A stretch of DNA of 15,335 bases from contig DMCJ01000222.1 of assembly GCA_003446735.1 (NCBI GenBank), forward strand, positions 1 to 15,335, in the 5' to 3' direction. Below the pieces are notes generated by a model. The model was not told the origin of the DNA and did no database searches. It was given only the letters and a program-made list of their open reading frames with translations. The first letter of the stretch is position 1. Each line of letters opens with the position of its first letter. Below are positions 9,501-14,968 of the stretch, one piece after another. Made by a program: the position numbers and the translations under genes. The stretch is from Lachnospiraceae bacterium (GTDB taxonomy: Bacteria > Bacillota > Clostridia > Lachnospirales > Lachnospiraceae).

Positions 9501-9702
9501 CTCTGAAAATGAATTCTTTTTCGCTTCCGTCCTCATAGATATAGATATAGTGCATGGAACGGTCAGCTATAACATATTCGAATCTGTTATTCGGGCTCAG
9601 ATTCGAAAGAAGGCTGTCCGAGGAAGAGACATCACTCATTTCGTATATTTCACGATCTGAAATTACATTATCGCTGTGAATATCTGACATAAAAAGCACC
9701 AT
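6544..9702 (-). CDS. GGDEF/GGDEF/EAL c-di-GMP sensor phosphodiesterase
   Basis: A 1052-residue multidomain signalling protein without clear membrane helices. In order: a PAS-like region (about 40-145), a first GGDEF-like domain (about 158-318) starting with DPLTNIYN but with SADQF (236-240) at the active site, a GAF-like region (about 355-515), a second PAS-like region (about 525-630), a second GGDEF-like domain (DTLTGAE at 637-643) with KGDDF at 710-714, and a C-terminal EAL domain (about 803-1052). The EAL catalytic set looks complete: E837 in EALVR, N895, E930, D957 and D958 in DDFGSG, K978, E1014 in EGVE, and Q1034 in QGYYF. Net activity is therefore probably c-di-GMP hydrolysis, with the degenerate GGDEF domains as sensors or GTP binders. 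The start is uncertain: Met1 has no good ribosome binding site, and Met5 (ATG at 9690) is preceded by GGTG. Confidence 0.9.
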   Translation of the reverse strand: MVLFMSDIHSDNVISDREIYEMSDVSSSDSLLSNLSPNNRFEYVIADRSMHYIYIYEDGSEKEFIFRDYRSQIKDMHLVYQGDEYLFDAFCDALEEGAENVRAEYRAISIDYKTTTLVHEGHLERDMDGIPEKIVGHCTDILRGEIDLGSADLNEGHDPLTNIYNGSKARSIIKNTILKATSEKKDISGALILIDIDGFNYINDTFGYMYGDVILQTIAGVIYTNFMKKDIVARISADQFMVFCDDIEESRVKKHIYDLQVRLSSNISLRNGKSITAGIGYSFIPKDAQSFYSLYSQADIALRVAKERGGNCAVAFDSDTMSLAEDGLTFIKNSWQTGIINSSIVNNSDIDKKLFDYAFETMIRVRDTSDAIYAIIKEVCLNYGYDRGVFFEKLFMKKGIRTTIKWSSKLDDTDFPEDMVMDDAYWDVEPESYTNSSYLVFQNGISEKFDYSEEIKIHKYYPVSAIHLPIFDGNQIKGLFNIECFNRHEFSQKEISTLIGISQIVSSYRLGKQVKDFHEAENIINKNVMEAQKVVFFVINRNTGELRYLSKQAETSHADCECGEDFFESVIGKKLKPVIEEMDYGSKGEKTAEYYDDINDAWYTITVKEIEDGTNANDILLCVTDVTDFLNRVKGEDTLTGAETYDSFVMTATRLIKNNDIDYQLLCLGIKEFAKINDAYGYVAGDEVLKLFTKIMQGNLKDGEMICRIKGDDFLMLVQKDIERDIINDVSFCSIRMNRELKDKYPGINIRCFAGLYDMPKNGENINRCVDNAIKARNMVLNDRDRNFFKYTHEIEIKEHEEEVLKEKIKKSLENGGFVVFFQPKVDIIENKIVGAEALVRLNDDGKILPPGVFIPVAEKTGMVVDIDKKVYEQTFRLISMWKADGKDVPLISINVSRVHLIDNRLPERMLDLADKYGLDPSSIELEITESVFFEDTERLIEMIKRLKQAGFSISMDDFGSGYSTLNFMKDLPADIVKIDGGFFMQNELDDRSRVIISAILHLADNLEFESVSEGVETEEQVSFIKSQGGRIVQGYYFYKPMPAEEFGELLK

Positions 9703-9716
9703 ATCTTGTAAAAATG

Positions 9717-9759
9717 GACATAAAATTACATAAATATTCTATCAAAATACGGCTGTAAA
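9717..9759 (-). promoter_or_regulatory. Possible sigma-A promoter ahead of the GGDEF/EAL gene
   Basis: The 58-base AT-rich gap after cdsA contains TTTACA (9754-9759), 17 bases before TATTTA (9731-9736), and alternatively TTGATA (9740-9745), 17 bases before TATGTC (9717-9722). Both have good -35 but poor -10 matches. This and the frr-uppS gap are the two longest non-coding stretches in the window, each just under 60 bases, so an internal promoter is plausible but weakly supported. Confidence 0.27.
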
Positions 9760-9760
9760 G

Positions 9761-10663
9761 TCAAATGAGGATAACGGCCAGATAATATATAACGGGGGCC
9801 GTAAAGATGATGGAATCAAAGCGGTCCATTATGCCGCCGTGACCGGGGATCAAAGTCCCGTAATCCTTGATATTGAAATTTCTTTTGATCGCACTTGCAG
9901 CAAGGTCTCCCACCATGGAGATAAGGGCTCCTATGCCGCAGATAAGAGGGAACGCCCAAAGGAGCATACCCTTACCGGGAATGATTTCAAAACAGTTAAG
10001 TACGTATGCATAAATAAAGCCGACGATCGAACTTCCAAGCACGCCGCCAATCGCTCCTTCTATACTCTTCTTTGGACTTAATATCGGAGCCATCTTATGC
10101 TTTCCAAACATAACTCCCGTAAAATAAGCGCAGGTATCGCATACCCATGAACTGATAACGATGAGCCATGCTATATAAAATCCATGGTCGAGCTCTCTTG
10201 TAAGATACAGATATCCCAGCATTATCGGCGCATAGATAAACGAAAACAGCGTCGCCATGACCTGTCTTGCATCATATTTCGGGAAGGCAAAAACATATAC
10301 AAATAAAAGGATGAGTATTGTAAATGTAACGGAAAGCATCACGAAAGATCCGCCTTTGGTAAAGAAAAGCACAGAATAATACGAAAATACGCCTATCGCT
10401 CCGAGGATCTCCAAAAGATTGACCTTTTCTTCTTTTTTCTTAAGAAGATTTGATTTAGCGTCGATCTTTTCATCTTTATCGGAAATTATCAGATCTCCAT
10501 CCTTTGTAAGAGTCGTAACCCTTACATCCATAGCTCTGGTAAGTTCAAAATATGCCTTTAAGGATATGAGAAGACAAAACACAAATAAAACCGGTCCTCC
10601 GAATATAAGGACCAGTGCCATCATGATTATCAGGATAACACCGCTTATAACCCTCTCAAGCAT
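9761..10663 (-). CDS. cdsA: Phosphatidate cytidylyltransferase (CDP-diacylglycerol synthase)
   Basis: Integral membrane enzyme making CDP-diacylglycerol from phosphatidic acid and CTP, the branch point to phosphatidylglycerol and cardiolipin. With this start it has 300 residues. The family signature near the C-terminus is clear at about residues 257-283: SAIKR, then KDYGTLIPGHGG, then MDRFD. Many hydrophobic segments are present. A charged insert of about 30 residues (about 50-81), rich in Lys, Asp and Glu, follows the first two helices and is unlike compact bacterial homologues. The frame extends upstream to a TTG, but I choose the ATG ending at 10663 because GGAGG lies six bases before it. 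The adjacent ATG ending at 10666 is the alternative. The gene overlaps the uppS end by eight bases, implying translational coupling. Confidence 0.93.
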   Translation of the reverse strand: MLERVISGVILIIMMALVLIFGGPVLFVFCLLISLKAYFELTRAMDVRVTTLTKDGDLIISDKDEKIDAKSNLLKKKEEKVNLLEILGAIGVFSYYSVLFFTKGGSFVMLSVTFTILILLFVYVFAFPKYDARQVMATLFSFIYAPIMLGYLYLTRELDHGFYIAWLIVISSWVCDTCAYFTGVMFGKHKMAPILSPKKSIEGAIGGVLGSSIVGFIYAYVLNCFEIIPGKGMLLWAFPLICGIGALISMVGDLAASAIKRNFNIKDYGTLIPGHGGIMDRFDSIIFTAPVIYYLAVILI

Positions 10664-11381
10664 CATCTTCCTCCGAAACGCCGCCGAATCTTCTGTCTCT
10701 TTTATTATATGCTTCAACGGCTTTCATAAGCTCGTCCATTGTAAAATCAGGCCAGTGAACAGGCGAAAAATAAAATTCGGAATAAGCAAGCTGCCACAGA
10801 AGGAAATTGGAAAGCCTCTCTTCACCGCTGGTTCTGATTAAAAGATCCGGGTCGGGTAAGGATGCCGTATCAAGATGATCGGAAATAAGATCTTCGGTTA
10901 TATCATCCTCTGATATCGTCCCATCCTTAACTTCCAAGGCTATCTTTTTAACGGCACGTCTTATCTCATCACGGCTTCCGTAATTAAGAGCTATCGTAAA
11001 TTTAAGGCCTGTATTGTTTACCGTAGCCTTTTCAAGCTCATCTATACGCTCTCTGATATCATCATAAAGTCCGCTCTTATCGCCTATTATACGGACGCAC
11101 ATGTTGTTCTTTTCCGCTGTCTTAAGACAGGTCTTTAAATAATTCCTAAGAAGCTTCATAAGGGCATCCACTTCATCAGCCGAGCGCTTCCAGTTCTCCG
11201 TGGAAAAAGCATATACAGTAAGATATTCTATGCCGGCCTTATAGGCGCCTTCACATATGACTTCCACATTCTTTGCGCCCTGTGCATGTCCGTAATTACG
11301 GGGCATTCCCTTACTTTTTGCCCATCTTCCGTTTCCGTCTAAGATTATAGCCACATGACGCGGCATCTTAAGTTCTTCCAT
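10656..11381 (-). CDS. uppS: Undecaprenyl diphosphate synthase (isoprenyl transferase)
   Basis: Cytosolic cis-prenyltransferase of 241 residues that condenses isopentenyl diphosphate onto farnesyl diphosphate to make the lipid carrier for peptidoglycan and other wall polymers. DGNGRWA at 15-21 contains the essential Asp15. FSTENWKR is at 59-66, and the C-terminal diphosphate-binding motif RTSGEERLSNF is at 183-193. Length is standard. The start has AGGGG five bases ahead. The gene follows an intrinsic terminator placed only a few bases upstream of the ribosome binding site, so its expression depends on readthrough or on a promoter inside frr. It overlaps cdsA by eight bases at its 3' end. Dxr, encoded further down, supplies the isoprenoid precursors. 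Confidence 0.96.
   Translation of the reverse strand: MEELKMPRHVAIILDGNGRWAKSKGMPRNYGHAQGAKNVEVICEGAYKAGIEYLTVYAFSTENWKRSADEVDALMKLLRNYLKTCLKTAEKNNMCVRIIGDKSGLYDDIRERIDELEKATVNNTGLKFTIALNYGSRDEIRRAVKKIALEVKDGTISEDDITEDLISDHLDTASLPDPDLLIRTSGEERLSNFLLWQLAYSEFYFSPVHWPDFTMDELMKAVEAYNKRDRRFGGVSEEDDA
10670..10674 (-). promoter_or_regulatory. Ribosome binding site of cdsA
   Basis: GGAGG within the last codons of uppS lies six bases before the ATG ending at 10663 and three before the ATG ending at 10666. It argues for one of these starts instead of the in-frame TTG at 10717. Confidence 0.7.
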
Positions 11382-11396
11382 ATTAACCCCTAAACT

Positions 11397-11423
11397 AAGA
11401 AAAAGGACAGAGTGACTCTGTCC
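11397..11423 (-). terminator. Intrinsic terminator between frr and uppS
   Basis: On the minus strand, GGACAGAG and CTCTGTCC form a perfect eight-base-pair stem around a three-base loop (TCA), followed at once by TTTTTCTT. It begins 15 bases beyond the frr stop. The uppS start codon is 15 bases beyond the last T. This is the best terminator in the window and should attenuate transcription into the envelope-lipid genes. Confidence 0.88.
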
Positions 11424-11438
11424 CTTGACTCTTTTCTT

Positions 11439-11987
11439 TTAAACGGTCATGATCTCCTTGCTCTTGTTCTCGACCATAACATCTATATCTTTGATATATT
11501 TATCAGTAAGTTTCTGAAGCTCATCGGAAAGATCCTTTACTTCATCTTCGGATAATTCCTTGGAAAGCTTCTTGAAAGCGTCATTTCCGTCACGTCTTGC
11601 ATTTCTGACAACGACTTTATTGTCTTCACCTTTTTTTCTTATGTCCTTAACAAGTTCCTTACGTCTTTCCTCGGTAAGCTCTGGGAAAACAAGACGGATG
11701 ACCGTTCCGTCGCTTGTAGGAGTGATACCCACATCGGATGTAAGGATCGCCTTTTCGATCTCCTTTAACATACTCTTCTCCCAGGGAGAAATCTGTAACA
11801 TCCTGGGCTCGGGAACCGAGATATTTCCCACGCTCTGAAGAGGTGTGGGGGTTCCGTAATAATCCACCGTGATCTTATCAAGTACATGGGGATTGGCTCT
11901 TCCTGCTCTTATAGCGGCAAAATCAGTCTGAAGATAATCAACCGCCTTCTGCATCTTTTCTTCGTAAACCTTTAATCTTTCGTCCAT
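11439..11987 (-). CDS. frr: Ribosome recycling factor
   Basis: A 182-residue cytosolic protein that, with EF-G, splits post-termination ribosomes. The conserved N-terminal helix carries the RAGRANP motif at 27-33, followed by DYYGTPTPLQSVGNISVPEPR, which forms the second, beta-rich domain. The C-terminal two-thirds of the helical bundle includes RRKELVKDIRKKGEDNKV and VRNARRD. The length is close to the usual 185. The start is set by a strong AGGAGGTG five bases ahead, which overlaps the pyrH stop codon (TAG). The gene lies 11 bases after pyrH, the near-universal arrangement. A strong terminator follows. Confidence 0.97.
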   Translation of the reverse strand: MDERLKVYEEKMQKAVDYLQTDFAAIRAGRANPHVLDKITVDYYGTPTPLQSVGNISVPEPRMLQISPWEKSMLKEIEKAILTSDVGITPTSDGTVIRLVFPELTEERRKELVKDIRKKGEDNKVVVRNARRDGNDAFKKLSKELSEDEVKDLSDELQKLTDKYIKDIDVMVENKSKEIMTV

Positions 11988-11992
11988 ATCCG

Positions 11993-12000
11993 CACCTCCT
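11993..12000 (-). promoter_or_regulatory. Ribosome binding site of frr overlapping the pyrH stop
   Basis: AGGAGGTG lies five bases before the frr ATG and shares bases with the pyrH TAG stop. Such overlap suggests that ribosomes finishing pyrH can restart on frr. Confidence 0.75.
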
Positions 12001-12694
12001 AAACAGTAACCATTGTCCCGTTAAAATCATCGGATAATGCCTTGACTATCCCATTTTCCTCATTTAAAGAAAATACCCTCATCGGGACCTTATTGTCTCT
12101 GACCATGATGGAAGCAGTCATATCAACCACCTGGAGATTCCTGCTTATCACTTCGTCAATGCTTATCTCGTCAAATCTCTTTGCATTCGGATTGGTCTTC
12201 GGATCGTCATCATAAACACCGTCAACGGCCTTTGCGAGAAGTATGCACTCAGCCTCAACCTCGATGGCCCGAAGTGCAACTCCGGTATCCGTTGAAAAAT
12301 AAGGATGACCCGTTCCGCCGGCAAAAAATACTACATGACCTTTTTCAAAATATTTATTTGCTCTGTCTTTTGAAAAGAGCTTTGTAAATGAACCGATCTC
12401 AAAAGGTGTAAGGATATTGGTCATCATACCCTCGCTCCTGAATATCTCGGAAACATAGATGCAGTTCATTACAGTGGCAAGCATTCCGATCTGATCGGCC
12501 TTGGTACGGTCGATGTTCTCGCTCGTACGGCCTCTCCAGAAATTACCGCCGCCTATTACTATTCCGACTTCTTTTCCTTCATCAACAAGGACTTTGACCT
12601 GCTTTGCAACCTTTTTTACGGTCTCTTCGTCAAATCCTGTTTTCTTTTCTCCGGCTAAAGCTTCACCGGATAATTTGAGCATTACTCTTTTCAT
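11999..12694 (-). CDS. pyrH: UMP kinase
   Basis: Hexameric cytosolic enzyme of 231 residues that phosphorylates UMP to UDP with ATP, and belongs to the amino-acid-kinase fold. The phosphate-binding motif LKLSGE is at 6-11, GGGNFWRGR is at 48-56, GGTGHPYFSTDT is at 126-137, and the nucleotide-binding VDGVYDDDP is at 157-165. DMTA at 191-194 is also conserved. The protein is slightly short compared with the usual 235-245 residues but complete. It begins one base after the bactofilin stop (TGA-T-ATG) with only a short AGG upstream, so its translation may depend on ribosomes arriving from the bactofilin gene. In most bacteria tsf directly precedes pyrH. Here two envelope genes intervene. Confidence 0.97.
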   Translation of the reverse strand: MKRVMLKLSGEALAGEKKTGFDEETVKKVAKQVKVLVDEGKEVGIVIGGGNFWRGRTSENIDRTKADQIGMLATVMNCIYVSEIFRSEGMMTNILTPFEIGSFTKLFSKDRANKYFEKGHVVFFAGGTGHPYFSTDTGVALRAIEVEAECILLAKAVDGVYDDDPKTNPNAKRFDEISIDEVISRNLQVVDMTASIMVRDNKVPMRVFSLNEENGIVKALSDDFNGTMVTV

Positions 12695-12695
12695 A

Positions 12696-13889
12696 TCAAC
12701 CTAAACTCTCAAAAAAGCTTACAGGGCTAACATCCGCATAGCACTGTGAAACTATACCTTCTATGACCGCACCGTTATTGATCTGAACAGCCTTGGATTT
12801 GATATTGCCCATTACTATTGCCGTGGTATCAAGGATAACGGGGCCTCTTACATCGATATCGCCCTTAACCGCGCCGGCAATTACTGCAGCCGTGCCGAAA
12901 ACGTTACCCATAACAACGCTTCCCTGACCGATCTTAACGCTTCCGGAAGCATTTATATCACCGACGATCTTAGCGGAATCCGCAAAGATCTCGGCAGCCT
13001 TTGAATTACCGTTAATAACACCGGTAACATTTAATTTCCCTAATATCTCGATATTACCTGTGATCTGACCCATGACATCCATGTTACCGCGAGATGCCAT
13101 ATTACCAACAACTGCCATTCCGGCAGTGATAACGGCTGTCTCATCGATAGCCTCTCCTTCGGGAGAAACGGGAGTTGCACTCTCTGCGGGCGCGCTATTA
13201 ACACTTGCTTGAGTTGCTACGGGTGCTGCTACGGCAACTGGCGTTACTGCGGGAGCAGGTGCTGCGGGCGCTGCAGGCGCAACAGGTGCTGCTACGGGAG
13301 CAGGTGCAACGGGTGCGGGTGCAGGAGCGGGTGCTACGGGAGCAACCGGTACCGTATTAATAACGGGAGCGGGTGCTGCAGGTGCGGGAGCAACAGGTAC
13401 CATATTAACAACGGGTTGAGGAGCAACAGGTGCAGACGGAGCGATATTTACTTCCGGCATAACAGGTGCTGCTACAGGCTTAGCTTCAACGCTGATTACC
13501 GGCTCGGCATTTATAGCAGGTCCGGAACTTGCTTCCTGTGCCATTTCAGCTGCTTCAACCAGCTTTTCAAGCTCTGAATAAGAATTGTCAGCTGCTTTGG
13601 TCTCCTCGGAAACCATTGAGCTTATATCATCTGATGTATTATCGTCAAGTTTCTCAACGGCTGCTCTGAAAGCATCTTCTATATTGCTGTTCTCGGCTTC
13701 CGAATAGCTTTCTGCTATGGGAGTATCAACAACTACCGCCGAATCGGGAATTGCTTCCGGCGCGCTTTCCTTAACTGCTTCGACGCTTTCGGCATTATTC
13801 TCACCGGCTAATTCAGCTTCACCTTCTTCGGGTATAAGCTCATTTACGGCCATTGAAAGATCTTCTTTTAAATCTTGAAAAAATCCCAT
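12696..13889 (-). CDS. Bactofilin family cytoskeletal protein with Ala/Pro/Val-rich linker
   Basis: A 397-residue polymer-forming protein. The C-terminal part (about 252-385) is a bactofilin domain, a right-handed beta helix visible as regularly spaced Gly and short hydrophobic strands such as VVGNMASRGNMDVMGQITG and repeated (V/I)xGxI turns. Bactofilins assemble without nucleotide and usually scaffold cell-wall enzymes at the inner membrane. The N-terminal 130 residues are acidic and probably disordered. Residues about 135-230 are an unusually long Ala/Pro/Val linker with recurring units such as VPVAPAPA. The N-terminus MGFFQDLKEDL may form a short amphipathic helix. GGAGG lies seven bases ahead of the ATG. 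The deacetylase gene is only 15 bases upstream, fitting a joint role in wall shape. The last codons couple to pyrH. Confidence 0.88.
   Translation of the reverse strand: MGFFQDLKEDLSMAVNELIPEEGEAELAGENNAESVEAVKESAPEAIPDSAVVVDTPIAESYSEAENSNIEDAFRAAVEKLDDNTSDDISSMVSEETKAADNSYSELEKLVEAAEMAQEASSGPAINAEPVISVEAKPVAAPVMPEVNIAPSAPVAPQPVVNMVPVAPAPAAPAPVINTVPVAPVAPAPAPAPVAPAPVAAPVAPAAPAAPAPAVTPVAVAAPVATQASVNSAPAESATPVSPEGEAIDETAVITAGMAVVGNMASRGNMDVMGQITGNIEILGKLNVTGVINGNSKAAEIFADSAKIVGDINASGSVKIGQGSVVMGNVFGTAAVIAGAVKGDIDVRGPVILDTTAIVMGNIKSKAVQINNGAVIEGIVSQCYADVSPVSFFESLG
13180..13490. repeat. Imperfect GC-rich repeat encoding the bactofilin linker
   Basis: This tract consists of short, imperfect, in-frame repeats on the plus strand built from GCAGGTGC-, GGTGCTGC- and ACGGGAGC-like units. 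They encode alternating Ala, Pro and Val in the bactofilin gene. Two copies of a longer unit encode VVNMVPVAPAPA-like and VINTVPVAPVAP-like segments. The base composition differs from the AT-rich flanks. Tracts of this kind can change length by slippage. The borders are approximate. Confidence 0.6.
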
Positions 13890-13904
13890 TTTACTTCCTC
13901 CGTT

Positions 13905-14909
13905 TCATTGATATGTATCAATGTGCAAAATCTCGGGTGTATCTTCTGTTATGGGCAGTATAAGCACGTCTTCCCTGTCTATTAATTCGTCTAAGATAAG
14001 GGGCAGCGCCTCTACCGTATTTGCTTTGTCATATCCGTCATGCAGTAAGACTACCGCTGTGTCGAATTTTTCTATACCCGCAAGAACGTTTGCGGCTATC
14101 TCATCCGGCTTCGGATCCGATCCGTCGGCATCTCTTCCGGAAATATTCCAGTCATATACTTTAATTCCATCTTTATGCAGCTGACCGATAAGCGATCTCA
14201 TATCCACCTTGCTTACGGTATTGCTGCTTCCACCGGGAAGTCTGGTGATCCTTGATCTGTATCCGGTGACATCGTAGATATAATCGGACAATCTCTTGAA
14301 ATCTTCAAAATATGCTTCTTCAGAGGCATATATCTGTCCGTATTTATGGGTGTAGGAATGTATACCCAGTGAATGACCGCCGGCGATCATGCGTCTGTAT
14401 AATTCCTGTCCTTCATCGGAAGTATTCCCGATCGTAAAAAATGTAGCCTTAACGCGGTATTCTTCTAATATATCAAGTATCTTCGCCGTATTTGGCGTAG
14501 GCCCGTCATCAAATGTCAGATATATCCTTTTGATACCGTCAGGACTTTTGTAATCCCTGATACCGTTCTCGCTTTCGGTTATGATCGGAACGGGTGCCTT
14601 TTCTTCTTTCAGATTAAGACTTTCGATATGATCTTTATAATCGTCAAGATCTTCAGACAAAAGTGTGACCATTTCTTTTAAAACAGCCACTTTTTCGTTC
14701 TTTGATGTAAGTTCTTCCTCGGTCTTAACCCTGTCTGCGTTTGCTTTGGTAAGATCATTTTCGGTCCTGTATAACTTTAATCCCAAAAAGGCACAGACTC
14801 CCCACGGGATCAGGATCATTAACAGAAGAAATATGATTATAAGCTTTTTTAAACGCTTAATACGCTTTCTTCTTTGAGGAGAAAGCCCGGCCTTTACTTC
14901 ATCAGCCAT
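13905..14909 (-). CDS. Membrane-anchored polysaccharide deacetylase (NodB fold)
   Basis: A 334-residue predicted metal-dependent N- or O-deacetylase of carbohydrate esterase family 4 acting outside the membrane. It has a basic N-terminus, one transmembrane helix at about 23-45, a coiled-coil-like segment at about 49-103, and a NodB domain from about 128. All five motifs are visible: TFDDGP at 132-137, HSYTH at 184-188 for metal binding, RLPGG at 223-227, DWN at 253-255, and LLHD at 288-291. The likely substrate is peptidoglycan GlcNAc or another wall glycan, which is inferred from family and neighbour. I reject a longer frame starting at 14948 because it would begin inside the hairpin after tsf. 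The ATG ending at 14909 has GGAGG six bases ahead. The following bactofilin may position it. Confidence 0.92.
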   Translation of the reverse strand: MADEVKAGLSPQRRKRIKRLKKLIIIFLLLMILIPWGVCAFLGLKLYRTENDLTKANADRVKTEEELTSKNEKVAVLKEMVTLLSEDLDDYKDHIESLNLKEEKAPVPIITESENGIRDYKSPDGIKRIYLTFDDGPTPNTAKILDILEEYRVKATFFTIGNTSDEGQELYRRMIAGGHSLGIHSYTHKYGQIYASEEAYFEDFKRLSDYIYDVTGYRSRITRLPGGSSNTVSKVDMRSLIGQLHKDGIKVYDWNISGRDADGSDPKPDEIAANVLAGIEKFDTAVVLLHDGYDKANTVEALPLILDELIDREDVLILPITEDTPEILHIDTYQ

Positions 14910-14915
14910 ATGTTT

Positions 14916-14920
14916 CCTCC
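14916..14920 (-). promoter_or_regulatory. Ribosome binding site of the deacetylase gene
   Basis: GGAGG lies six bases before the ATG ending at 14909. It decides the start as MADEVKAG, 13 codons downstream of the first in-frame ATG. Confidence 0.75.
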
Positions 14921-14934
14921 GATTTAAGGTAACA

Positions 14935-14960
14935 GGCAGACACCCCAAAAGGTGCCTGCC
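14935..14960 (-). terminator. Hairpin after tsf, possible weak terminator
   Basis: On the minus strand, GGCAGGCACC pairs with GGTGTCTGCC (ten pairs including one G-U) around a six-base loop, nine bases beyond the tsf stop. The downstream side reads TGTTACCTT, not a true T-run, so termination may be incomplete. The T-rich side (GTTTTATCTT) follows the stem on the plus strand, where no gene approaches. Confidence 0.55.
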
Positions 14961-14968
14961 GTTTTATC

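Noticed and set aside
9774..9802. Inverted repeat ACGGCC/GGCCGT as a cdsA terminator
   Set aside because: It lies inside the last cdsA codons, has a 17-base loop and no T-run, so it is probably chance.
10664..10717. Longer cdsA start at a TTG
   Set aside because: The extra residues lie inside uppS in another frame, are charged and not conserved in the family, while GGAGG fits the ATG at 10663.
13209..13577. Plus-strand open frame of 122 codons rich in Cys, Gly and Arg
   Set aside because: It is the antisense of the repetitive Ala/Pro/Val linker in the bactofilin gene. Its odd composition follows from the GCN/CCN codons, and there is no family resemblance.
14910..14948. Longer deacetylase start at 14948
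   Set aside because: This start would sit within the hairpin after tsf and lacks a ribosome binding site. GGAGG precedes the ATG at 14909.
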